43,346 bases of DNA from Candidatus Symbiothrix sp. (GCA_031261285.1 JAISKM010000167.1:1-43346); one strand, 5' to 3'. Positions 8,661 to 17,097 are shown, counted from the stretch's first letter. A program made the numbers and translations. The notes: generated from the sequence alone by a model not told the origin.

Positions 8661-9806
8661 TTACATGAATAATGGAACTAACATCAAAATCAAGCCGCCA
8701 ACGATTACCGAGCCGATTTGTCCGCCTACATTGGAACTGATGGCAGGCATCAACAAGTAATTGTTAGGGTCTTCTTTCAAGCCCATGCCGTGAATCACGC
8801 GTGCAGACATTGGGAATGCCGAAATACCGCAAGCTCCCACCATCGGGTTGATTTTATTGCCTTCCTTGTAAAACAAGTTCAAAAATTTAGCAAACAGTAC
8901 ACCGCCCGCTGTATCGAACACAAAGGCAAAAACACCCAAGCCAAGAATCAATAGCGTGCTGGGGTCAACAAATTCGTTGGCTGTCATCGTACTCGCGATG
9001 GTAATACCAAGCAAAATAGTCACAAGATTAGCCAATTCTTTTTGTGCCGTTTGCGACAAAGAGTTTAGCACACCGCACTCGCGAATCAGATTGCCGAACA
9101 TCAAAAATCCTATCAACGCCAACGATGAAGGCGCAATTAAGCCTGCCAAAATCGTAATAATAATAGGAAAGAAAATCAGCGTGGTACGCGACACTTTTTT
9201 GTTAGCATCGGTTTTCATACGAATCAACCGTTCTTTCTTAGTGGTCAAAGCACGAATTACCGGTGGTTGAATCAGCGGCACGAGCGACATATACGAATAT
9301 GCCGCCACCGTGATTGGTCCAAGCAACTGCGGAGCCAACTGTTGCGACACAATAATGGACGTAGGGCCGTCGGCAGCACCAATAATTCCGATACTCGCCG
9401 CTTCCGGCAAACTAAATCCAACAGCCACAGCCAACAACATCGTGATAAAAATACCCAACTGCGCCGCTGCACCAAACAGCAGCAACGTCGGTTTTTGGAA
9501 CATGGGCGAGAAATCAATCATCGCCCCGATGGCAACAAAAATCAGCAACGGAAACAACTCGGTGTGAATACCGGCATCCCGCAATACATCCAGCGCACCA
9601 ATCACTTGTGTCGCCCCTTCGCCCTGCGTGAGCACGGCGCTAAAAGGAATGTTCACAATAATTGCACCAAACCCGATTGGCAACAGCAACGTCGGTTCGT
9701 AGCCTTTCTTAATTGCCAACCATATCAAGATCAGCCCTACGGCTATCATTACTAAATGTTTCCACGTCATAAATGCTATGGCGGGCATTAAAATTGAAAA
9801 ATCCAT
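8661..9806 (-). CDS. mmdB: Na+-pumping decarboxylase beta subunit
   Basis: A 381-residue inner-membrane subunit that decarboxylates carboxybiotin and couples this to export of Na+. It is highly hydrophobic with about nine helices. Diagnostic OadB/MmdB features are GIIGAADGPTSI (the conserved Asp of the ion path), FPLLIFVAIGAMIDFSP, and the C-terminal GACGISAFPMSARVIHGMG with NNYLLMPAISSNVGGQIGSV. Length is normal for the family. It follows the TerC-like gene by 21 nt and precedes the tiny gamma-like gene by 19 nt. The operon carries methylmalonyl-CoA epimerase and carboxyltransferase genes, so the substrate is more likely methylmalonyl-CoA than oxaloacetate. Confidence 0.9.
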   Translation of the reverse strand: MDFSILMPAIAFMTWKHLVMIAVGLILIWLAIKKGYEPTLLLPIGFGAIIVNIPFSAVLTQGEGATQVIGALDVLRDAGIHTELFPLLIFVAIGAMIDFSPMFQKPTLLLFGAAAQLGIFITMLLAVAVGFSLPEAASIGIIGAADGPTSIIVSQQLAPQLLGPITVAAYSYMSLVPLIQPPVIRALTTKKERLIRMKTDANKKVSRTTLIFFPIIITILAGLIAPSSLALIGFLMFGNLIRECGVLNSLSQTAQKELANLVTILLGITIASTMTANEFVDPSTLLILGLGVFAFVFDTAGGVLFAKFLNLFYKEGNKINPMVGACGISAFPMSARVIHGMGLKEDPNNYLLMPAISSNVGGQIGSVIVGGLILMLVPLFM

Positions 9807-9827
9807 ACTGTATTATTTTTTATATGT

Positions 9828-10919
9828 TTATTTTTTATTTTTTAATTCCTCAATTTCTTTCTTCTCGTTGGCAATCCGTTCGCGAAGTTCAACGATTTTT
9901 TTCTCGTCCGAAATCAACATCGAAAGTACTATTGAGAAAGCAAGCGTAAATATGATTACCGCAAGCGAAACCCAAGAATGTGCATGGAAAAATTCTGCAA
10001 CCGGTTCAAAAAAGCCTAAAAGCATTTTTACGCCGATAAAAAACAGAATGAAGCATACGCCGTGTTTGAGGAAACGAAACATTTTCATAATGCCTTTAAG
10101 CGCAAAGAACAGCGACACCAAGCCCATGACAGCGAATACATTTGACGAAACAGCCAAAAAGTTTTCTTCACCGTGCGAGAGAATTCCCTGTTCACCTTCG
10201 GCAATCACGCCGATAATGGCGGGAATGGAATCAACGGCAAACAGCACGTCTGTTGAGCCAATGACCAAAAGACAAAGGAAAATGACGGTAACAAACGTTT
10301 TTCCGCCTTCTTTCACAAAATATTTAGGCGAGTGTTCGTCCGCATAAATTGGAAAAATTTTTGAGGCGCCTCTGTAAAGGATATTCGATTTAGGGTCTAC
10401 CTGGTCTTCTTCGTTAGAAAAAGCCATTTTAACAGCGGTATAAACCAAAATTACACCGAAAATGTAAATCACCCACTCAAATTTCTGAACAAGCGCCATT
10501 CCCACAAGAATAAACAAAATCCGCAACACAATAGAAATCAAAATCCCCATTTTCAGCAGTTTAGGCTGATTGTGAGAGGCGATTGCCATCATTGAGAAAA
10601 TCATTATAAACACAAACAGATTATCAACCGAAAGCGAATATTCGGTCAAATAACCGGCAATAAATTTCATTCCCATCTCGTGCGAAGTAACAATCCCCGC
10701 CGGGCTTTCTGCATTTTGAGGGAAGAAAAAATAAATAGCCAGACCAAAGAGCAGTGCGATAGAAATCCACACGCCTGTCCAGCCGAGCGATGTTTTTACA
10801 GTAATTTCGCCTTTGCGATGGTCAGTAACGAACATATCAACGAAATAAACCGCAACAAAAATTACTATAAAAGCAATCCACCAAAAAGTTATTGGACTTA
10901 TTGTACTTAAAAATTCCAT
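9828..10919 (-). CDS. TerC/Alx-family membrane protein
   Basis: A 363-residue integral membrane protein of the TerC/Alx family, whose studied members export or traffic Mn2+ and other divalent metals. The family's conserved acidic pair sites are visible: TEYSLSVDNLFVFIMIF and GSTDVLFAVDSIPAIIGV. About nine hydrophobic segments are followed by a charged coiled-coil tail (about 335-363, EKKIVELRERIANEKKEIEELKNKK in outline). It sits inside the decarboxylase operon, 4 nt after the biotin-carrier gene and 21 nt before mmdB, so it must be co-translated. This position is unusual. A role in supplying or clearing a metal needed by the carboxyltransferase is speculative. Confidence 0.85.
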   Translation of the reverse strand: MEFLSTISPITFWWIAFIVIFVAVYFVDMFVTDHRKGEITVKTSLGWTGVWISIALLFGLAIYFFFPQNAESPAGIVTSHEMGMKFIAGYLTEYSLSVDNLFVFIMIFSMMAIASHNQPKLLKMGILISIVLRILFILVGMALVQKFEWVIYIFGVILVYTAVKMAFSNEEDQVDPKSNILYRGASKIFPIYADEHSPKYFVKEGGKTFVTVIFLCLLVIGSTDVLFAVDSIPAIIGVIAEGEQGILSHGEENFLAVSSNVFAVMGLVSLFFALKGIMKMFRFLKHGVCFILFFIGVKMLLGFFEPVAEFFHAHSWVSLAVIIFTLAFSIVLSMLISDEKKIVELRERIANEKKEIEELKNKK

Positions 10920-10923
10920 GATT

Positions 10924-11367
10924 TTATCCGATTACGATAAGATCTGCACCTTCCATCACAGAATCTCCTTTGTTAACAATTATCTCTTTAATCTCTCCGT
11001 CGCGGTCGGCATTGATGGCGTTTTCCATTTTCATGGCTTCCAACACCAGCACTTTTTGTCCTTTTTTCACGGCGTCGCCCACTTTGACGTTGATGTCAAG
11101 AATGATACCGGGAAGCGGCGATTTTAACGCAGCAGCCGAAGTAACCGGAGCCGGTTTAACTATCGGTTTTACCGGCTCTTGAGCAGGACGTTGCACCACT
11201 GGTGCCGGTTTTTTCTCGGGCGCAGGTGCAGGAGCTGCAGGCGCAGGCGTGTCGGTTTGCACTTGGAAAGACTTGCCGTTCACTTCCACTTCAGTCGTAT
11301 CGCCTTCTGTATTACCGATCACAACTCTGTAAACACTTCCGTTAATTGTGTATTTGAAACTTTTCAT
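10924..11367 (-). CDS. mmdC: Biotin carboxyl carrier subunit
   Basis: A 147-residue biotinyl carrier that moves CO2 as carboxybiotin from the carboxyltransferase (MmdA) to the membrane pump (MmdB). The C-terminal lipoyl/biotinyl domain (about 80-147) contains the biotinylation motif EAMKMEN, with Lys113 as acceptor, and SPLPGIILDINVKVGD upstream. Between the N-terminal beta segment and this domain lies a flexible Pro/Ala linker (about 40-76), typical of swinging-arm carriers. The gene is followed by the TerC-like gene after 4 nt. A biotin ligase is not in the window. Confidence 0.9.
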   Translation of the reverse strand: MKSFKYTINGSVYRVVIGNTEGDTTEVEVNGKSFQVQTDTPAPAAPAPAPEKKPAPVVQRPAQEPVKPIVKPAPVTSAAALKSPLPGIILDINVKVGDAVKKGQKVLVLEAMKMENAINADRDGEIKEIIVNKGDSVMEGADLIVIG

Positions 11368-11410
11368 TTTAATAAAATGTATTTAATAATTTTTTATTTT
11401 TTTATTCTAA

Positions 11411-11480
11411 TTGTCAGGACGGACTTGATCCGCCATCCCCCCCAATATTTCAGAGGATTGCGGGTCAAGCCCGCAATGAC
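11411..11480. repeat. Composite GLRVKPAMT-type palindromic repeat
   Basis: Two palindromes stand side by side: an imperfect cggacttgatccg unit and a perfect attgcggg/cccgcaat stem with a tcaag loop (11457-11477). The element fills most of the 119-bp gap between the delta-like gene and mmdC. Relatives lie at 11733, 11811, 24485, 29142, 30585, 36434, 36935, 37791 and 40192-40310. Confidence 0.85.
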
Positions 11481-11486
11481 GACCAA

Positions 11487-11783
11487 CTACCTCCTTAAAG
11501 GCAACTCTCTTAATGAGTAAATTTTAGAACTCCATGGCGAATAGTTATTCTCAACATTATGAATCGTCAACACGTTGCTTTCCAAATCGTGCCATTCAGT
11601 CGCTCCGGACAGTGCCAATGCAATAGCGGCAAAGACTTCGTCCGATTGACCGGTTCCTTCATGCAGTGCTAACGCAATAGCAGCAAAAATTTCGCCCGAA
11701 ACAGCTTCCTCAGAAGCTTGTTCCTGTCCTGTCATTGCGGGCTTGCCCCGCAATCCCCCAAATATGTTTTTTATTCCTGTCAT
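11487..11783 (-). CDS. mmdD: Decarboxylase delta/OadG C-terminal-like subunit
   Basis: A 98-residue protein between mmdA and mmdC. Its C-terminal part (HDLESNVLTIHNVENNYS, then PWSSKIYSLRELPLRR) resembles the conserved end of the small subunit found at this place in Bacteroidales decarboxylase operons. The block EIFAAIALAL/EVFAAIALAL occurs twice in tandem (18-residue period), so this delta-type 'AIALAL' helix is duplicated. Residues about 7-17 (FGGLRGKPAMTG) are encoded by a palindromic repeat (11733-11753), so the N-terminus has been overwritten. Start alternatives are the Met at 11783 and the Met at 11735 inside the repeat. No membrane helix remains; one is encoded separately at 8486. The product should stabilise the complex. 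Confidence 0.65.
   Translation of the reverse strand: MTGIKNIFGGLRGKPAMTGQEQASEEAVSGEIFAAIALALHEGTGQSDEVFAAIALALSGATEWHDLESNVLTIHNVENNYSPWSSKIYSLRELPLRR
11733..11753. repeat. Palindromic repeat inside mmdD
   Basis: A perfect 8-bp stem (attgcggg/cccgcaat, loop cttgc) of the dispersed family. It is translated as GLRGKPAM near the N-terminus of the delta-like subunit. Confidence 0.85.
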
Positions 11784-11810
11784 TTTTATTTATTTTTTAA
11801 TTTTCATGGG

Positions 11811-11831
11811 ATGGCGGATCAAGTCCGCCAT
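11811..11831. repeat. Palindromic repeat between mmdA and mmdD
   Basis: A perfect stem, atggcgga/tccgccat with a tcaag loop. It lies 10 nt after the mmdA stop on the minus strand and could act as an mRNA stability or processing hairpin inside the operon. Confidence 0.8.
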
Positions 11832-11840
11832 GACACGGTG

Positions 11841-13394
11841 TTACAAAGGAATATTATCGTGCTTTTTCGCAGGATTTACCTGTTTTTTCGTTGCCAACTG
11901 TTGCAACGCGCGAATGATGCGGAAACGGGTGTTACGCGGTTCAATCACATCGTCGATGTAACCGTATTTCGCTGCATTGTAAGGATTTGCGAATGCCTTG
12001 TTGTATTCGGCTTCGCGTTCTGCCAACACTTTTGCAGGATTGTCCGATTCTTTGGCTTCTTTTGCGTAAAGCACTTCCACAGCACCGGCACCGCCCATTA
12101 CAGCGATTTCAGCACTTGGCCAAGCGTAGTTCATATCGCCACGCAGCTGCTTGCAACTCATCACGATATGTGCGCCACCATACGATTTGCGCAACGTAAT
12201 CGTCACTTTGGGCACCGTTGCTTCACCGTAAGCGTAGAGCAATTTCGCGCCGTGCGTAATCACACCACCGTATTCTTGACCTGTGCCCGGAAGGAATCCC
12301 GGTACGTCAACCAACGTCACGATTGGAATGTTGAAAGCATCGCAGAAACGCACAAAACGCGCTGCTTTCCGGGAAGCGTTGATGTCCAACACGCCGGCAA
12401 GCGCTTTGGGCTGATTAGCCACCAAACCCACCGAGCGACCATTGAAACGCGCAAAACCCACAATGATATTTTTCGCATAATCGGCATGAATTTCCAAAAA
12501 TTCGCCGTTATCAACGATAGCGCCAATCACTTCGTACATATCATACGCTTTGTTTGCGCTCTCCGGAATAATTTCGTTCAACGAATCTTCCAAACGGTCG
12601 ATTGGGTCATTCGTCTGTATAAAAGGAGCCTCTTCCATATTATTTTGCGGCAAGAAACTCAGCAATTTTTGAACGATAGCGATGGCCTCTTCTTCGGTAT
12701 GCACCGCAAAATGAGAAACGCCCGAACGTTTGGCGTGCACATCGGCACCACCCAATTGTTCTTGCGTCACCACCTCATGCGTCACGGTTTCCACCACTTT
12801 CGGTCCCGTGAGGAACATATAACTTGCGCCTTGCACCATGACTGTGAAATCGGTCAATGCAGGCGAATAGACCGCACCACCGGCACAAGGTCCTAAAATC
12901 GTCGAAATCTGTGGCACCACACCCGACGCGAGGATGTTACGTTGGAAAATTTCCGCATAACCCGCCAGTGCGTTAATACCTTCTTGGATGCGTGCGCCGC
13001 CGGAGTCGTTCAATCCGATGACCGGTGCACCCATTTTCATTGCCAAGTCCATGACTTTGCAGATTTTAAGCGCCATCGTTTCGGACAACGATCCGCCAAT
13101 CACTGTGAAATCCTGTGCGAAAACGTACGTCAAACGACCGTTGATGGTGCCGTAACCCGTGACCACGCCATCGCCAAGGAATTGTTTCTTTTCGATGCCG
13201 AAATTGTGACTGCGGTGTTGTACAAACATGTCTAACTCTTCAAAACTGCCCTCGTCCAAAAGCATCGCGATACGTTCGCGAGCCGTGTATTTGCCTTGGG
13301 CATGTTGTTTTTCGATGGCTTTTTCGCCACCACCGAGGCGGGCTTGCGTCCGCAGGTCGATAAGTTCTTGAACTTTATCTGATTGTGTACTCAT
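11841..13394 (-). CDS. mmdA: Methylmalonyl-CoA decarboxylase alpha subunit (carboxyltransferase)
   Basis: A 517-residue carboxyltransferase with two crotonase-like halves, close to propionyl-CoA carboxylase beta chains. It moves the carboxyl group of (S)-methylmalonyl-CoA to biotin on the MmdC carrier, releasing propionyl-CoA. Visible motifs are [13 protein letters not shown] and [16 protein letters not shown] in the N-terminal half, then [17 protein letters not shown] and [19 protein letters not shown] in the C-terminal half, which bind acyl-CoA and biotin. It starts 89 bp after the epimerase gene and is followed by delta-like, biotin-carrier and pump genes, so decarboxylation rather than propionyl-CoA carboxylation is the expected direction. 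No biotin carboxylase gene is present here. Confidence 0.92.
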   Translation of the reverse strand: MSTQSDKVQELIDLRTQARLGGGEKAIEKQHAQGKYTARERIAMLLDEGSFEELDMFVQHRSHNFGIEKKQFLGDGVVTGYGTINGRLTYVFAQDFTVIGGSLSETMALKICKVMDLAMKMGAPVIGLNDSGGARIQEGINALAGYAEIFQRNILASGVVPQISTILGPCAGGAVYSPALTDFTVMVQGASYMFLTGPKVVETVTHEVVTQEQLGGADVHAKRSGVSHFAVHTEEEAIAIVQKLLSFLPQNNMEEAPFIQTNDPIDRLEDSLNEIIPESANKAYDMYEVIGAIVDNGEFLEIHADYAKNIIVGFARFNGRSVGLVANQPKALAGVLDINASRKAARFVRFCDAFNIPIVTLVDVPGFLPGTGQEYGGVITHGAKLLYAYGEATVPKVTITLRKSYGGAHIVMSCKQLRGDMNYAWPSAEIAVMGGAGAVEVLYAKEAKESDNPAKVLAEREAEYNKAFANPYNAAKYGYIDDVIEPRNTRFRIIRALQQLATKKQVNPAKKHDNIPL

Positions 13395-13411
13395 AATTTA
13401 TTAAAAATTAC

Positions 13412-13485
13412 GAATTAAAAATTTAAAATTAAAAATTAAAAAAGTATTGCGACCATCGTAATTTTTAATTTTTAATTTTTAATTC
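13412..13485. repeat. AT-rich inverted repeat between mce and mmdA
   Basis: Left arm 13412-13443 and right arm 13461-13485 are made of aattaaaaatt units and pair over about 22 bp around the loop gtattgcgaccatc. The right arm overlaps the stop codon of mce. It may attenuate transcription between the epimerase and mmdA; similar aattaaaaatt strings recur at 13925-13957. Confidence 0.6.
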
Positions 13486-13882
13486 AATTACATAATTCTG
13501 TTAAAACGCCGCCTGTTGATTTTGGGTGGAGAAACGCGATTTCCAAGCCTTCGGCGCCACCACGCGGGGCCTTGTCGATGAGGCGAACGCCTTTCGATTC
13601 TACGTCGGCGAGAGCACTTGCCACGTCAGAGGTTGCAAAAGCGATGTGATGCACGCCTTCGCCTCTGTTTTCGATAAATTTGGCGATAGTAGATTCTTCG
13701 GAGGTGGGTTCCAGCAACTCGATTTTGGTCTGTCCGACCTTAAAAAAGGCTGTTTTCACTTTTTGATCTGCAACTTCCTCAATGTTGTAGCATTTCAGTC
13801 CCAACACGTTTTCGTAGTAGGGAAGACTGTCGGCAATGCTTTTAACGGCAATTCCGATGTGTTCAATGTGCGAAATATCCAT
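13484..13882 (-). CDS. mce: Methylmalonyl-CoA epimerase
   Basis: A 132-residue enzyme of the vicinal-oxygen-chelate superfamily that interconverts (R)- and (S)-methylmalonyl-CoA. The two beta-alpha-beta modules carry the expected metal ligands: His in ISHIEHIGIAV, His in EGVHHIAFATS and Glu in GGVLTELCN, with a further Glu in KIELLEP. Full family length. It is the first gene of the decarboxylase operon and links methylmalonyl-CoA mutase (not in the window) to MmdA, completing succinate-to-propionate conversion. Its own -7 box lies 33 bp upstream. Confidence 0.92.
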   Translation of the reverse strand: MDISHIEHIGIAVKSIADSLPYYENVLGLKCYNIEEVADQKVKTAFFKVGQTKIELLEPTSEESTIAKFIENRGEGVHHIAFATSDVASALADVESKGVRLIDKAPRGGAEGLEIAFLHPKSTGGVLTELCN

Positions 13883-13914
13883 AAAGTATTTTATTATAAG
13901 ATTAATTTAAGCCA

Positions 13915-13922
13915 CAAAGGTA
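13915..13922 (-). promoter_or_regulatory. -7 box of the mce-mmd operon
   Basis: Minus-strand TACCTTTG, 33 bp before the mce start. No clear -33 TTTG is seen. The region upstream is the AT-rich aattacgaatt repeat. Confidence 0.5.
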
Positions 13923-13944
13923 CGAATAAATTACGAATTACGAA

Positions 13945-14898
13945 TTAAAAATTACGTTTTTTTCGCATTTTATTGAATTTCGCCCTTAGTTGCAACCACA
14001 AACTCATTTTTCCTTTACTAATCGCGAAATACGGCGTTTGTGTAGCACCAAATTGTTGAAAAAAATGCGCGATTCCGGGAATCATCGAGCCACAAAAATC
14101 GAACGTTTTTGCCTGAACGGAAACCTCCTGAATCGCTTGCCAGAGAGCTGCGGTCTGTGCACCGGAATGTCGAAAACGTGTGTCTACTCCTGCTGCAATG
14201 TAATAGGCACGGTCGGATTGCCACACAACAAAAACCGCCGCGTGCAAGTTGTTTTCTGCATCATAAGCACCCCAGATAGCCCCTTGTTGGCGTTTTAAGG
14301 CTTGTTCGATGACATTTTTTAATACCCACGGAGAGGGAGTTTTCTTTTTTTGTCGCGCATATATCATCGCATTCAGTCGCAAAAAAACGTCTACGGGCAC
14401 GTCTTTTTTAATGGTGATATGGAATTTTTTATGTGCTTTTTGAATGTTACGGCGAATGTTTTCGCTCAAATTTTTCCACAATTGTTCGGAAGATGTCAAG
14501 GGTAAAATATAATTGTAGCGTGTGGCTTGGGTGTATCCTGCCAAATAAAAAGGCGGACAATCGGTAAAATGAGGAAGAAAATTGACTAAGAAACTTTTTG
14601 CCGGCGGCAATTGATTGATAAAATACTCCGTAATCGTTCGTTTCCGGCTTTCAGCACCTGATTTTTTTGCCGGTTTAAACCAAATTCCCATGCTTTGTGT
14701 AAAAGGAGGCATCGCAATAACGCCCTTACAAGGTATGTGGATAGGCATTGCCGCTTTTATTTTGCCTTTGTCGTTTTCGTAAAGCAGCACCTCCCATAAT
14801 TCGGCACCGCACACACAATCTAACCACCAATCCTGCAAATAAAGCGGAATCGACGGCTCATCTTGACATAACCGGATGTATGTTTCCTTGTCCGTAAT
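13945..14898 (-). CDS. FemAB-like GNAT acyltransferase, apparent ATT start
   Basis: A protein of the FemAB/GNAT-fold group common in Bacteroidota, whose members transfer amino acids or acyl groups in cell-envelope synthesis. The conserved block SENIRRNIQKAHKKF is visible, followed by a GNAT-type second domain (AAVFVVWQSDRAYYIAAGVD, FDFCGSMIPGIAHFFQQFG). The N-terminal family block 'P-x-x-L-Q-x-W-W-L-D-x-V-C-G' (IPLYLQDWWLDCVCG) starts upstream of the first usable ATG/TTG (TTG at 14838). The frame remains open to 14908, with no ATG or GTG between its own promoter (14963-14933) and this block. The best start is ATT at 14898, giving 317 residues. The alternative is a TTG start that drops about 20 conserved residues. 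Confidence 0.65.
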   Translation of the reverse strand: MTDKETYIRLCQDEPSIPLYLQDWWLDCVCGAELWEVLLYENDKGKIKAAMPIHIPCKGVIAMPPFTQSMGIWFKPAKKSGAESRKRTITEYFINQLPPAKSFLVNFLPHFTDCPPFYLAGYTQATRYNYILPLTSSEQLWKNLSENIRRNIQKAHKKFHITIKKDVPVDVFLRLNAMIYARQKKKTPSPWVLKNVIEQALKRQQGAIWGAYDAENNLHAAVFVVWQSDRAYYIAAGVDTRFRHSGAQTAALWQAIQEVSVQAKTFDFCGSMIPGIAHFFQQFGATQTPYFAISKGKMSLWLQLRAKFNKMRKKRNF

Positions 14899-14921
14899 TT
14901 TCGTAATTTAAAATTATTTTG

Positions 14922-14929
14922 TACCTTTG
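14922..14929 (+). promoter_or_regulatory. -7 box of folP
   Basis: TACCTTTG on the plus strand, 35 bp before the ATG at 14964. It is interleaved with the opposite promoter at 14933-14963, so folP and the FemAB-like gene may compete for RNA polymerase. Confidence 0.55.
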
Positions 14930-14932
14930 GGG

Positions 14933-14963
14933 CAAAATTAATGTTTTTTTTCGACAACACAAA
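14933..14963 (-). promoter_or_regulatory. Promoter of the FemAB-like gene
   Basis: Minus-strand TTTG (14963-14960), 19 bp, TAATTTTG (14940-14933). The predicted transcript start near 14926 gives a leader of about 28 nt to the ATT codon at 14898 and leaves no room for an upstream ATG. Confidence 0.6.
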
Positions 14964-15800
14964 ATGACGAGCACTATTAAAGGCGAATTGATGGATTTTA
15001 GTACCCCGAAAGTCATGGGAATACTGAACATCACGCCCGATTCTTTTTTTTCGGGTTCGCGCAAGCAAACGGAGACGGAAATTGCGCAACGGGTGGTGCA
15101 AATCATGGAAGAAGGCGCAGATATGATTGATGTGGGCGGCTATTCGTCGCGCCCCAATGCCGTGTTTGTCAGCGAAGAAGAAGAAATCAACCGCTTGCGT
15201 TTGGGTTTGAGAATCCTTTTCAGAGAGGCTCCGGAGGCGATTGTTTCGATTGATACGTTTCGTGCGGAAGTGGCTCGCGCATGTGTAGAAAAATTCGGCG
15301 CGGCGATTATCAATGATATTGCAGCGGGCGAATTAGACGCCAACATGTTTGATACGGTGGCGGATTTGCAGGTACCCTATTGCATCATGCACATGCAGGG
15401 AACGCCTCAAACGATGATGGAACACATCCGGTACGACCGGTTGATGCCCGATATTTTAAACTATTTTGCTGAGAAAGTCGCGATTCTCAATCAAAAAGGC
15501 GTGAACGACATTTGGATTGACCCCGGTTTCGGTTTTAGCAAAACGACGGCACAAAATTACGAGGTGTTGAACCATTTAGAGCAATTTTCAGTATTTGAGA
15601 TACCTGTTTTGGCCGGTTTTTCGCGAAAGACCATGATTCGAGAAGTGTTGGGAGTGTCGACAGAAGACGCTCTAAACGGGACAACAGCACTCAACATGTT
15701 CTCTTTAACAAAAGGGGCGCATATTATTCGGGTGCACGACGTGAAAGAGGCAATACAAACAGTAAAACTGTTTAACGCAATACAGCAAAATAATTCATAA
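14964..15800 (+). CDS. folP: Dihydropteroate synthase
   Basis: A 278-residue TIM-barrel enzyme that joins p-aminobenzoate to hydroxymethyl-dihydropterin diphosphate in folate synthesis. Family motifs are present: VMGILNITPDSFFSGSR at the N-terminus, DMIDVGGYSSRPNA (pterin/diphosphate loop), SIDTFRAEVAR, IINDIAAG, WIDPGFGFSKT and LAGFSRKTMIRE. The frame can be extended to a TTG at 14919, but that would lie on the -7 box, so the ATG at 14964 is chosen. cdaA follows after 15 nt; folP-cdaA pairing is common in Bacteroidota. Confidence 0.93.
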   Translation: MTSTIKGELMDFSTPKVMGILNITPDSFFSGSRKQTETEIAQRVVQIMEEGADMIDVGGYSSRPNAVFVSEEEEINRLRLGLRILFREAPEAIVSIDTFRAEVARACVEKFGAAIINDIAAGELDANMFDTVADLQVPYCIMHMQGTPQTMMEHIRYDRLMPDILNYFAEKVAILNQKGVNDIWIDPGFGFSKTTAQNYEVLNHLEQFSVFEIPVLAGFSRKTMIREVLGVSTEDALNGTTALNMFSLTKGAHIIRVHDVKEAIQTVKLFNAIQQNNS

Positions 15801-15815
15801 TTCATACTTATTTCA

Positions 15816-16598
15816 ATGAATAATATAATGGCTCATTTCGGCATCAAAGATGCTATCGACATTCTTTTGGTTGCGTTTTTTCTCTATCAGATTTACCGGC
15901 TGATGAAAAAAACGGGCACGACCACCATTTTTCTGGGGGTGTTGGCGTTTGTGGCGCTGTGGATTGTCATTTCGCAAGTGCTTGATATGCGCTTAATGGG
16001 CGCAATTTTGGATAAATTGATTAGTGGCGGTTTTATTTTGCTGGTCATCGTGTTTCAAAAAGAAATTCGTGAATTGCTGCAAGCCGTAGGATCGAACAAG
16101 GGCATCAAAGCGTTTATGAAGCTATTTAAACCGAAAACGGACAGCACGGTCGAAAGCAATTTGTCGTACGCAATGCCGATTGTGATGGCGTCCATGGATA
16201 TGGCAAAACGGAAGGAAGGGGCGCTCATCGCCATTCAGCATACCGTTTCATTGGACACATTTATCGAAACGGGCGAAGAAATCAATGCCAATTTGAGTGC
16301 GCGCCTGATTGAAAATATCTTTTTCAAAAATAGTCCGCTGCACGACGGTGCGATGATTATTGTGGGCAAAAAAATCAAGGCAGCCTCCTGCATCCTCCCT
16401 GTTTCGCAACGGCAAAATATTCCGCCACACCTGGGTCTGCGCCACCGTTCGGCACTCGGACTGTCCGAAGAAACCGATGCCATAGTCATTATTGTATCCG
16501 AAGAAACCGGACGCATTTCAGTGGCGCACAATGGTCAGATTGCCGAAAACATTTCCGCCGAAGAATTGCAAAAAACAATTATTTCGACAAAAAACTAA
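15816..16598 (+). CDS. cdaA: Diadenylate cyclase CdaA
   Basis: A 260-residue membrane-bound cyclase that makes the second messenger cyclic di-AMP from two ATP. Three N-terminal hydrophobic segments (about 12-80) lead into a DAC domain (about 85-250). The catalytic signatures are SPLHDGAMIIVGKKI (DGA) and HLGLRHRSALGLSEETD (RHR). The expected roles are control of potassium and osmotic balance and of the cell wall. It forms a two-gene unit with folP, 15 nt apart. The start could also be the Met three codons later. Confidence 0.92.
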   Translation: MNNIMAHFGIKDAIDILLVAFFLYQIYRLMKKTGTTTIFLGVLAFVALWIVISQVLDMRLMGAILDKLISGGFILLVIVFQKEIRELLQAVGSNKGIKAFMKLFKPKTDSTVESNLSYAMPIVMASMDMAKRKEGALIAIQHTVSLDTFIETGEEINANLSARLIENIFFKNSPLHDGAMIIVGKKIKAASCILPVSQRQNIPPHLGLRHRSALGLSEETDAIVIIVSEETGRISVAHNGQIAENISAEELQKTIISTKN

Positions 16599-16653
16599 AC
16601 ATCTGGAAAAGCCTAATGAGATGCGGAGTGGAGACATCCTCTGCCAACAAGTT

Positions 16654-17097
16654 TTATTCCGAAACTACTTCAAACGGAATTTCTACTGAAACTTCTTTGT
16701 GTAGTTTGACGATTGCTTTGTAAGAGCCAACTTCTTTGACGGCGTCTTTGATGTAAATCGTTTTGCGATCGACTTCGAAGCCTTTTTTAGCCAATTCTTC
16801 TGCAATTTGAATCGTGGTGATGGAGCCGAAAATCGTGCCGGTCGAGCTGGTTTTTGCACCGATGGTCAACGTCACGCCTTCCAATTTCGCTGCCAATGCC
16901 TGCGCATCTGCTTTGATTTTTTCCAACTTGTGAGCACGTTGTTTTTGATTTTCAGCCAGCACTTTCTTTGCCGATTCGGAAGCGATGACCGCTTTCTTTT
17001 GCGGAATCAAAAAATTCCGTCCGTAACCGTCTTTCACGGTCACGATATCGTCCTTGTAACCAAGTCCGTGAATATCTTCTAACAATATAACTTGCAT
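16654..17097 (-). CDS. rplI: 50S ribosomal protein L9
   Basis: A 147-residue L9. The N-terminal RNA-binding domain begins [21 protein letters not shown] and has the family signature [15 protein letters not shown] long connecting helix (about 45-75) and a C-terminal domain (about 80-147) complete the normal dumbbell shape. It is third in the rpsF-rpsR-rplI operon, 17 nt after rpsR. No convincing terminator is seen in the 55 bp to cdaA. Confidence 0.95.
   Translation of the reverse strand: MQVILLEDIHGLGYKDDIVTVKDGYGRNFLIPQKKAVIASESAKKVLAENQKQRAHKLEKIKADAQALAAKLEGVTLTIGAKTSSTGTIFGSITTIQIAEELAKKGFEVDRKTIYIKDAVKEVGSYKAIVKLHKEVSVEIPFEVVSE

Noticed and set aside
11718..12896. A 392-codon open frame on the plus strand opposite mmdA
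   Set aside because: It is the antisense shadow of a clear carboxyltransferase gene; its translation is Phe/His/Arg-rich and matches no family.
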